Part shown: in pieces, positions 15,186-22,020 of the stretch
How the letters are laid out: every line of letters begins with the position of its first letter
Numbering within the stretch: the stretch's first letter is position 1
Source: an uncultured Bacilli bacterium
Lineage (GTDB): Bacteria; Bacillota_I; Bacilli_A; RF39; UBA660
NCBI GenBank assembly: GCA_934086145.1
Contig: CAKOHV010000026.1
Coordinates: 1-22,020, forward strand
Reading direction: 5' to 3'
Length of the DNA: 22,020 nt
The notes under the pieces: model-generated
What the model was told of the DNA's origin: nothing
Seen by the model: the letters and a program-made list of their open reading frames with translations, nothing else
Database searches by the model: none
Program-made: the position numbers and the translations under genes

Positions 15186-16235
15186 CTATAAAAAAGCTTT
15201 CAATTTTTTTATAAATTTATAAACAAAATGTTTTTTTTCAATACTTTGTAACATTTTTAAAATTTTATATGGTTTATAAACATCATAATAACTTATTTGT
15301 TCTTTTTCCATCACGTATTCGAAAGATTTAACCACAGCTTCTTTATTAGAAGTTACATTAAAAAAATTTTTAATACGTTTTAACTCTCTTTTATTAACTT
15401 TTCGACACAAGAAATTATAAAAACAATCATTTTTTCTTTTAAAAGTATACTTATATCCATCATAATTTTTTAAGACTCTTAAAGTATCATAATAGCCCAT
15501 CATAATATTATCTCTTATTACATCTTGATTAAGTTCTAATATCTTACCATTATTTCTACTAGGAGATATATTAATCAAATTAGTATTTTTAAATTTATGG
15601 TTTCGATCTATGCCAATTCCTTTTATTTTTATAACATAAACATTTTTATAACCTAAATCAGCCAACATAACAGAAGGACTATTGTCATAAAAACCGCCAT
15701 CAATATAATAATGATTATCAATAATTCTTTTTTCTCGAAAAACAGGTAAATAACAACTGGCCAAAATATACTCACCAATTTTACCATCAGGGATCATTTC
15801 TTTATACGTATATATTGGTTCTAGCTTCGGTAATTTAACCGTAACTAATCCAAAGTCCTTCTTAGACTTTCTTAATTCTTGCTCATCAAAAATTTTTTTT
15901 AAACATTCACATATCCCTGTATTATCAAAACCAAAATTAGCAATAACTTTGCCAAAAGTTTTAGCAAATCCTTTTACTGAAGAAAAACCAACTTTCTTAT
16001 TTTCTACAGCTTCAATATATTTTTTATCAAATCCCAATATCTCTCCAGGATTAACTTTATACCAAAACTCTAACAATTCATGCTCTTTACCGCTAGCCAA
16101 AAGCGCTGCATTAAAAGCCCCAATTGAAGTTCCTACAAAGCCATTTAATTTTATATGGCAATCTCTAAAAGCGAAATAAGCTCCTACCTGATATGAGCCT
16201 TTTACTCCACCGCCCTCAAGTACTAATCCATTCAT
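15186..16235 (-). CDS. Patatin-like phospholipase family protein
   Basis: Patatin-like enzymes hydrolyse acyl esters of phospholipids with a Ser-Asp dyad. The 349-residue protein shows the oxyanion-hole motif LEGGGVKGSYQ (6-16), the nucleophile elbow GTSIG (35-39, S37) and the Asp motif IDGGFYDNSP (178-187, D179), all intact and in the usual order. No signal peptide is seen, so it probably acts in the cytoplasm or at the inner face of the membrane. The C-terminal ~120 residues are basic and not recognised. It starts 7 bases after the epimerase stop, so the two are co-transcribed. The Shine-Dalgarno (TAGGTT) is weak, consistent with coupling. Substrate unknown. Confidence 0.9.
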   Translation of the reverse strand: MNGLVLEGGGVKGSYQVGAYFAFRDCHIKLNGFVGTSIGAFNAALLASGKEHELLEFWYKVNPGEILGFDKKYIEAVENKKVGFSSVKGFAKTFGKVIANFGFDNTGICECLKKIFDEQELRKSKKDFGLVTVKLPKLEPIYTYKEMIPDGKIGEYILASCYLPVFREKRIIDNHYYIDGGFYDNSPSVMLADLGYKNVYVIKIKGIGIDRNHKFKNTNLINISPSRNNGKILELNQDVIRDNIMMGYYDTLRVLKNYDGYKYTFKRKNDCFYNFLCRKVNKRELKRIKNFFNVTSNKEAVVKSFEYVMEKEQISYYDVYKPYKILKMLQSIEKKHFVYKFIKKLKAFL

Positions 16236-16242
16236 ATATAAC

Positions 16243-17196
16243 CTACTTTTTCTTATTCATTCCAAGGATAAAAACAAAAGGCAACGCTAATAACCTAGGA
16301 ATAAAACGTGATATTTTAAAACGATAATCATCTATTATTTCATAATATAAATTAATATCTTTGGTTCTAAAATTCAAAATTTCATTTAATTTATCAGCAT
16401 CAGCATAATATCCACCGTAATAATTTTTTTCAGAAAATAAATAAGCCGATAAAAAACTTAAAGATAAACCATAATCTTTTAAAATCTTAAGCAAATAATC
16501 TCTATAATTAATTCGATATTTACTTCCACCCGATAAATTAAACGTTTTTCTATTTAAATCATTCTTAAAATCCAAGGCTGCTACAAAAGCATATCCAGCA
16601 TCTTCACTAGAAATAGTTTCAATTTTTAAATCTTTTGGAACATTATAGATAATAGTTTCATTTTTTAAATCGCATAAAACATAACTTAATCTAAATATAG
16701 AATAGTTTTTTAAATTATGTTTAATATATTGTTCAGAACGTAACTTATATTTAGAATAATAATCATATTCATTAATAATTCCTTTACTTTTTACGGTTAT
16801 ATTTTCTGAATCACTAACCATTCCATATACCGAAGTACTAGACGGATACAACAAATAGCAACGTGGATTATAATTCTTTATAGCTTCAACAATATTAACA
16901 GTACCTTCATAATCATTAACTTTAGCCATATCCTCTTTTATATTAGCAAAGGGAGGCAAAACTCCAGCTAAATGGATTACAACATCATGATCTTTTACCA
17001 AAGCATCTACCAATGCACTATCATTAACATCACCATAAACAATATTTATTCTTTTACGAAATTTTTTTAATCTTCGATATACGCGAATATTCTTTAACTC
17101 TAAGGCCGTAATTTCGTACTTTCCCTCACTTAAGAGAAAACGGATTGTTTGCAGTCCAACTGTTCCAGCTGCACCCGTTACCAAAACTTTCTTCAT
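16243..17196 (-). CDS. NAD-dependent epimerase/dehydratase (extended SDR family)
   Basis: The 317-residue protein has the extended short-chain dehydrogenase layout. The nucleotide-binding motif is TGAAGTVG (7-14), VVIHLAG follows (about 72-78), then the catalytic Ser/Thr in YPSSTSVYG (about 117-125) and YxxxK in YYSKYK (about 146-151). These enzymes act on nucleotide sugars or related substrates; which one cannot be decided. The C-terminal end is hydrophobic and basic (FVFILGMNKKK), possibly touching the membrane. GAGGGTGA precedes the ATG. It lies 62 bases downstream of tsaD with no obvious terminator between them, so some read-through is likely, and it is paired with the patatin gene. Confidence 0.85.
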   Translation of the reverse strand: MKKVLVTGAAGTVGLQTIRFLLSEGKYEITALELKNIRVYRRLKKFRKRINIVYGDVNDSALVDALVKDHDVVIHLAGVLPPFANIKEDMAKVNDYEGTVNIVEAIKNYNPRCYLLYPSSTSVYGMVSDSENITVKSKGIINEYDYYSKYKLRSEQYIKHNLKNYSIFRLSYVLCDLKNETIIYNVPKDLKIETISSEDAGYAFVAALDFKNDLNRKTFNLSGGSKYRINYRDYLLKILKDYGLSLSFLSAYLFSEKNYYGGYYADADKLNEILNFRTKDINLYYEIIDDYRFKISRFIPRLLALPFVFILGMNKKK

Positions 17197-17258
17197 AAAT
17201 TCACCCTCGTATCATAACTATAATACCATAAATATTAAATTATACAAAATCACCAATG

Positions 17259-18263
17259 CTAATAAAGTTCTTCACTACTAGAAGCATTCAAATCTAATTG
17301 TGCAAATTTTTTCTGTAAATATAAAGGATAAGCGGCCGCTCCTATCATAGCAGCATTATCTGTACAATACTTAAAACTTGGAACACAAAGTATAACGCCA
17401 TTTTGCTCTGTCATTTTTTTTATTTCATCACGTAAATACTTATTAGCCGAAACACCACCAGCTATTATCATATTTTTTATATTATATTTTTTTATTGCCA
17501 ATTCACTTTTTCTAACTAATTGATCAACTGCTACATCCTGAAAACTACGAGCCAAATCAGCTTTGTTTATTTCTTTACCACGTTGGTTTTCATTATGCAC
17601 AAGATTAATTATACTACTTTTTAAGCCACTAAAACTCATATTAAATGAATTATCATTCATTGGTATTGGCAAATTATATCTATGTTCACCTTGCAAAGCT
17701 AATTTTTCTACATTAGGACCACCAGGATACTTTAAGCCCAAAACACGAGCTACCTTATCATAGCACTCACCGATAGCATCATCTAATGTACCACCGATAT
17801 GAACAAAATCATAATCATCCTTCATCAAGATTAAATCCGTATGGCCACCACTAACAACTAACGCTAATAACGGAAATTCCATTTTTCTTTCCAAATTATT
17901 GGCATAAATATGGCCTGCTATATGGTTAACTGCAATAAGTGGTTTATCATATACATAAGCTAAAGTCTTAGCACACTCAACACCAACAAGCAAGCTTCCC
18001 AATAATCCAGGAGCATAAGTAACAGCAATAGCATCAACATCATCAACTGTCATATTAGCTTTTTTTAACGTTTCATCCAGCACTATGGTAATGTTCTCAG
18101 TATGCATTCTAGAAGCAATTTCTGGAACAACTCCGCCATACAAAGCATGCACGTCCATCTGTGTTAAAACAGTAAGTTGAACACATTCACACCCATTCTT
18201 TATGATTGCCATACTTGTCTCATCACAAGACGACTCAATAGCTAAAATATTAACATCTTTCAT
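17259..18263 (-). CDS. tsaD: tRNA N6-adenosine threonylcarbamoyltransferase TsaD
   Basis: TsaD transfers threonylcarbamoyl to A37 of ANN-decoding tRNAs, working with TsaB and TsaE. The 334-residue length is typical of the family. Visible blocks are LAIESSCDETS (7-17), GGVVPEIASRMH (43-54), the metal-binding NHIAGHIYAN (113-122, H114 and H118), LVVSGGHTDLIL, GEAxD-equivalent DAIGECYDKVARVLGL, the GLKSS stretch and AGGVSANKYLR. The ATG has AAGGAAT upstream. It overlaps the end of rimI by 14 bases, so the tsaB-rimI-tsaD set is a single operon. The t6A synthesis partner tsaC/sua5 is not in the window. Confidence 0.97.
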   Translation of the reverse strand: MKDVNILAIESSCDETSMAIIKNGCECVQLTVLTQMDVHALYGGVVPEIASRMHTENITIVLDETLKKANMTVDDVDAIAVTYAPGLLGSLLVGVECAKTLAYVYDKPLIAVNHIAGHIYANNLERKMEFPLLALVVSGGHTDLILMKDDYDFVHIGGTLDDAIGECYDKVARVLGLKYPGGPNVEKLALQGEHRYNLPIPMNDNSFNMSFSGLKSSIINLVHNENQRGKEINKADLARSFQDVAVDQLVRKSELAIKKYNIKNMIIAGGVSANKYLRDEIKKMTEQNGVILCVPSFKYCTDNAAMIGAAAYPLYLQKKFAQLDLNASSSEELY

Positions 18264-18684
18264 TTTTTATATTCCTTTCCATAACTAATGCATCTACATC
18301 ACCATAGTAATTTTTTCTTCGATTTATCTCTCTAAACCCTAACTTATTATATAAATTAATAGCAGGTAAATTATCTACTCTAACTTCCAAAAATAATTGT
18401 TCACAATTAGGATAAATATTTAAAATATTTTCCATCAAAATACTTGCTATTCCACGCCTTCTAAAGGAAGGATTAACTACTATATTAACTATATCAACAC
18501 TCTCGAATGAAATTGATAAATGAACAAAACCTACCAACTCATTTTCTATAAAATATCCCCAAATTTGCTGATATGAAGAAGAAAGTATCTCTTCAAAATT
18601 ATACAAACTAGTAAATTTTTTTTTCAAAAGCAAACCTAATTTATAGAAAGCCTCTTCATCAGCAAGTGAAAGATTTTTAATCAT
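18250..18684 (-). CDS. rimI: RimI-type ribosomal protein alanine N-acetyltransferase
   Basis: This is a 144-residue GNAT enzyme. The acetyl-CoA loop is RRRGIA (75-80), followed by the RimI-specific LFLEVRVDNLPAINLYNKLGF (97-117) and INRRKNYY (120-127). RimI acetylates the N-terminal alanine of ribosomal protein S18 in enterobacteria; in Bacillota the substrate may be broader. Location between tsaB and tsaD is a very common arrangement and strengthens the call. The ATG overlaps the tsaB stop as ATGA, and its 3' end overlaps tsaD by 14 bases. Confidence 0.93.
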   Translation of the reverse strand: MIKNLSLADEEAFYKLGLLLKKKFTSLYNFEEILSSSYQQIWGYFIENELVGFVHLSISFESVDIVNIVVNPSFRRRGIASILMENILNIYPNCEQLFLEVRVDNLPAINLYNKLGFREINRRKNYYGDVDALVMERNIKNERC

Positions 18685-19253
18685 TTTAAAACCTCTATCT
18701 TTTTAACATACAATGGTTTAACATTATGAACATTACTTGCTGCAACATTTTTTAAATAAGCATATATTTTACCATAATCAATTTCAACATCTGAAAAAAC
18801 ATTTTCAGTACTTTTTAAAGATAAATAATCGCTGTTTGATAAATATACATAATCACCAATCTTCTTATTTAAAGAATCAAATTTTCCAACAAAGGCCCCA
18901 TTCTTATCTTCAATTGAAACCCAAAAGTCACCTGATGAATTCTCAATAGATAAAGCCTTTAACATTAAAGAATCAATTTCTTTTATAGTAGCTTTTAAAG
19001 AATAAGCTAAAGTCTTAGCTATCGTAACACCAATTCTAACTCCAGTAAAAGACCCAGGACCAACCACTACAATTATCTCACTAATATCATTTTTGTTTAT
19101 ATTATTTCTATCGATTAATTGCTTTATTGAAGGCAACGTAACCACGCTATGTTTATAACCACTATTTAAAATAATTTTATCTAATATAATTCCATCCTTA
19201 AAAAGAACTAAAACAACCTCATCAAAATGAGTATCTATAAATAAAGAATACAT
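18681..19253 (-). CDS. tsaB: t6A biosynthesis protein TsaB
   Basis: TsaB is the catalytically inactive ASKHA-fold partner that binds TsaD in the t6A complex. The 190-residue protein carries the signature GPGSFTGVRIG (65-75) and the LAYSLK helix that follows. The N-terminal strand is LFIDTHF, where many members have LAIDTS, so it is mildly divergent. The C-terminal domain is shorter than the ~220 aa of many homologs. AAAGGAG precedes the ATG, with an extended -10 (19276-19284) upstream. It is the first gene of the tsaB-rimI-tsaD operon. Confidence 0.94.
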   Translation of the reverse strand: MYSLFIDTHFDEVVLVLFKDGIILDKIILNSGYKHSVVTLPSIKQLIDRNNINKNDISEIIVVVGPGSFTGVRIGVTIAKTLAYSLKATIKEIDSLMLKALSIENSSGDFWVSIEDKNGAFVGKFDSLNKKIGDYVYLSNSDYLSLKSTENVFSDVEIDYGKIYAYLKNVAASNVHNVKPLYVKKIEVLK

Positions 19254-19275
19254 AAAAAAACTCCTTTCAATCTAT

Positions 19276-19284
19276 ATTATAGCA
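19276..19284 (-). promoter_or_regulatory. Extended -10 of the tsaB-rimI-tsaD operon
   Basis: The minus strand reads TGCTATAAT, about 22 bases before the tsaB ATG and just downstream of the tsaE terminator. No -35 at proper spacing. Confidence 0.55.
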
Positions 19285-19292
19285 CCTTTTTT

Positions 19293-19318
19293 CAAAATAA
19301 AAAAACTCCAAAGAGTTT
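19293..19318 (-). terminator. Terminator of tsaE
   Basis: Minus-strand AAACTC (19318-19313) pairs with GAGTTT (19308-19303) around loop TTTG and continues into a T-rich tract. The tsaE stop codon (19317-19319) overlaps the first arm. Confidence 0.75.
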
Positions 19319-19769
19319 AAAATACCGCCTCACATAAATCTTCGTATCTTGAACCATGTGGAGCACAAACTAAAATTCTTTTTTCATCATCAACAACTTT
19401 AAATTTTATATCTAATCTTTCCTCTGGTAAATTATTTTCGATCATCTCAGGCCATTCTATAATACATATTCCATCTTTATTAAAATAATCGGCCAATCCA
19501 ACAGATGCTCCATCATCATCCAAACGATATAAATCCATATGATATAATGGCAATTCACCATCTTTGTATTCTTTAACTAAATTATATGTAGGACTAGTAA
19601 TTGTTTCAGTAACTTCTAAAGATTGAGCAAAACCTTTAACAAAAACAGTTTTTCCACTCCCTAATTCGCCCCATAAACAAATTACCATTCCAGGAAATTT
19701 TTCACTCTCAATATTTTGAGCTAATTCTTGCGTATCTTCTTCACATCTTGAAGTAAATTTATAATTCAT
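19317..19769 (-). CDS. tsaE: t6A biosynthesis ATPase TsaE
   Basis: TsaE is the small ATPase that drives the TsaBD cycle in t6A formation. The 150-residue protein has the P-loop GELGSGKT (34-41), SPTYNLVKEY (about 59-68), the YHMDLYRLD strand with the Walker-B-like acidic residues, and CIIEWPEM. These are all family signatures. The ATG is preceded by GGTGATAA and by the extended -10 TGATATAAT at 19787-19795. It is separated from tsaB by its own terminator and a new promoter, so the tsa genes here are two transcription units. Confidence 0.96.
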   Translation of the reverse strand: MNYKFTSRCEEDTQELAQNIESEKFPGMVICLWGELGSGKTVFVKGFAQSLEVTETITSPTYNLVKEYKDGELPLYHMDLYRLDDDGASVGLADYFNKDGICIIEWPEMIENNLPEERLDIKFKVVDDEKRILVCAPHGSRYEDLCEAVF

Positions 19770-19786
19770 TATTTATCACCAAAATC

Positions 19787-19795
19787 ATTATATCA
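19787..19795 (-). promoter_or_regulatory. Extended -10 for tsaE
   Basis: The minus strand reads TGATATAAT about 17 bases before the ATG, identical to the -10 of the LemA-like operon. No -35 is recognised. Confidence 0.55.
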
Positions 19796-19832
19796 ATAAT
19801 AATCAATACATTTCAACACTTATATACATAAA

Positions 19833-20153
19833 CTATAAACAGTTTAATATTTTTTGATATATCATACGATAAGTATTAGACATATAATGCACACCATCAG
19901 CCGTTTCAAAATTGTTTTTTATTTGACTATAAACATCACAATACTTAGCCTTCGAAACGCCATTTTTAATTTTGTTATTAAAAGTCTCAATATCAGCATT
20001 TCTAACAAAATAAGCACTTTGCGATTGCTTGCTCTCATCTACAGGTATAACAGACACAATAATAAAATTTTTGTCTTTCCATTGGTTACTCAATAATTCA
20101 TTATATTTAGAGAAATAGTTATCAACATCATACAAAAGCATGTTAACCCCCAT
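19833..20153 (-). pseudogene. SGNH hydrolase fragment: C-terminal half
   Basis: This is the 106-codon open piece that continues the hydrolase after the frameshift at the G run. It contains VNMLLYDVDNY (block III-like, after WG), IIVSVIPVD, and the closing catalytic motif ADGVHYM (Asp and His). Its ATG at 20153 lies within the G run and has no Shine-Dalgarno, so it is a fragment rather than an independent gene. Confidence 0.7.
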
Positions 20154-20527
20154 ATTTTAACTTTCTTATCTGTATTATTACTTAAAATATTATTAACTGC
20201 AGCAATCGCTGTATTATTAAACCAACTATAACTCATACTCCCTTGAGCAACAAAATAAACATTATCATAATGATATCCACCACCAGAGCTATATTGACAT
20301 CTTGTCCAATCACCATTTAGCGTTGCACACAAACAAACCATTCTAGAATCACCAATAATTATATTTTTTACAGAAGATGAATTAATGTCCATACCATTTG
20401 TCTCATTATCATTATTATTGGTATCTTCCTTTTCTTCTTCACTTTTTTTCTTTTGTTCATTTTCTTGCGCTTTTTTTCGAGCCATTTCTTCTGCTTTTTT
20501 TTGCACCTCTAACTCTTTTTCACGCAT
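20090..20527 (-). pseudogene. SGNH hydrolase fragment: charged linker and GDSR block
   Basis: This is the longest open piece of the broken gene's middle part (145 codons from ATG 20527). Residues 1-40 are a Glu/Lys/Gln-rich helical linker. IIIGDSRMVCL (56-66) carries the nucleophile serine of SGNH hydrolases. After KVKIWG the frame is wrong and runs on for about 20 unrelated residues. The upstream TAA at 20549 shows the ATG is not the original start. If translated it would lack both the membrane anchor and the catalytic Asp/His. Confidence 0.7.
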
Positions 20528-20956
20528 TTTTTCCTGTAACTCTTTTTCTTACTTTTCTCTAAGTTTTTTTACATTTTCTAAACTTGCTTCCAAATAACAA
20601 TCAACGACTTCCTTATTTGAATAACTATCAACAAGTTAAAAAAAGTTATTAACAATTGAAGGAATCAAAAAAATCACTAATGCGGCAATAAGTGTTTTTA
20701 TAATATTTCCTAAATCTTCTGATAATGGTTCTCCACTTAATACATGCTTAGATAAAATTTTTTTAATTTATACATCAAAAGAATCGGCACAATTATTGAT
20801 ATAATCGTAGCACATATCTTAACATAATAGAAAACAGTCAACACATTTAAATTTGTACATATATTTAAAATCATAATAATCACAATTTAATTATAAATTA
20901 AAAAGCAATAAAATCAATAGGCTTTTTTCAGTTCCACAAAAAAATGCAAAAAAAAA

Positions 20957-21060
20957 ATTGGCAACTACCTATTTTCGCAAGAACTATCTTCGGCGTATAA
21001 GTGCTTAACTACTCTGTTCGGGATGGGAAGAGGTGTATCCACTTAGCAATCGTCACCAAT
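20957..21060 (-). rRNA. rrf: 5S ribosomal RNA
   Basis: The minus-strand sequence includes the diagnostic TCCCATCCCGAACAGAGTAG and TTAAGCAC. The ends pair as a 9-bp helix I (ATTGGTGAC with GTTGCCAAT, two wobbles), giving a length of about 104 nt, shorter than the ~116 nt of most Bacillota and in the mollicute range. A run of about 11 T's follows the 3' end and may serve as the terminator. It lies about 51 bases downstream of 23S with no tRNA in the spacer. Confidence 0.95.
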
Positions 21061-21111
21061 AAAGGATTTTGTTCTTTAAAAACAAGATAATGCGAATCAA
21101 AAATAATAATT

Positions 21112-22020
<909 letters not shown>

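Larger units (their letters stand above)
19833..20874 (-). pseudogene. Decayed membrane-anchored SGNH/GDSL hydrolase gene
   Basis: One ancestral gene can be traced through at least four lesions. The start is probably ATG 20874 (weak GTGAT site). Membrane segment 1 runs to YKLKK, where a 7-base A run (20758-20764) appears one base short. Membrane segment 2 then continues in another frame (SGEPLSEDLGN...IPSIVNNFF) to an in-frame TAA at 20636-20638. The same frame continues (LVDSYSNKEVVDCYLEAS) to a second TAA at 20549-20551, then a Lys/Glu-rich linker and the SGNH block IIIGDSR. At a 5-base G run (20147-20151) one more G would join KIWG to VNMLLYD; the product then ends in ADGVHYMSNTYR, holding the SGNH Asp and His. 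Two homopolymer indels plus two nonsense codons indicate a real pseudogene, although assembly errors could explain the indels. Confidence 0.75.

Noticed and set aside
20140..20160. Programmed -1 ribosomal frameshift at the G run of the SGNH gene
   Set aside because: The sequence does not fit an X-XXY-YYZ slippery heptamer in the incoming frame, and the same gene carries other stops and a second indel.
20549..20638. Reassigned TAA (alternative genetic code)
   Set aside because: TAA ends several intact genes here (for example DUF2130, tsaE, yebC and the deacetylase), so the two internal TAA codons are lesions rather than recoding.

Overview
The window is AT-rich DNA from a low-GC member of the Bacillota (Bacilli), probably one of the gut lineages close to the Mollicutes or Erysipelotrichia. 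Several things point there: the base composition, GGTGAT/AGGAGG ribosome binding sites, extended -10 promoters, an unusually short 5S rRNA of about 104 nt, and a FemX-type enzyme plus a peptidoglycan-type deacetylase that imply a cell wall. UGA is a normal stop: tsaB and the COG2426 gene both end in TGA at ATGA overlaps, so this is not the mycoplasma code. The species cannot be named from the sequence alone.

Layout. Nearly everything lies on the minus strand, so transcription runs from high to low coordinates. The right edge holds the 3' third of a 23S rRNA (21112-22020) followed by 5S (20957-21060). Next comes a decayed membrane-anchored SGNH hydrolase gene (19833-20874), then the t6A tRNA-modification cluster tsaE / tsaB-rimI-tsaD (17259-19769). 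An NAD-dependent epimerase and a patatin-like lipase (15186-17196) are followed by a YebC-family protein and a two-component system (OmpR-type regulator, then kinase). Between the kinase and a LemA-like gene sit two tandem copies of a unit of about 186 bp that looks like a small-RNA gene (11867-12271). The LemA-like gene, a COG2426 membrane protein and a histidine phosphatase form a tight operon. One plus-strand gene, femX-like (8972-10177), converges on that operon and diverges from thyX. Leftward follow a double-length ThyX, RNase R, a GNAT/transglutaminase-like fusion, a membrane-anchored SH3/polysaccharide deacetylase and a DUF2130 nuclease-like protein.

How it fits together. Most of the content is housekeeping: RNA turnover (rnr), dTMP synthesis (thyX), tRNA t6A synthesis (tsaBDE) and ribosomal RNA. 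Mixed in are cell-envelope genes (femX, deacetylase, LemA-like, COG2426, patatin) and one envelope-sensing two-component system. The genome is compact: several stop codons lie inside terminator hairpins, and genes overlap by 4, 14 and 41 bases.

The most interesting structure is the duplicated unit downstream of the kinase. Each copy starts with TTCA-type direct repeats spaced exactly 11 bp, the spacing typical of OmpR/PhoB-family binding sites. Each then has a -10 element and ends in a strong terminator, with conserved ends and a variable AT-rich middle. A related TTCAT-n6-ATCAC pair lies at the response regulator's own promoter. I infer a regulon of two small RNAs under an autoregulated two-component system.
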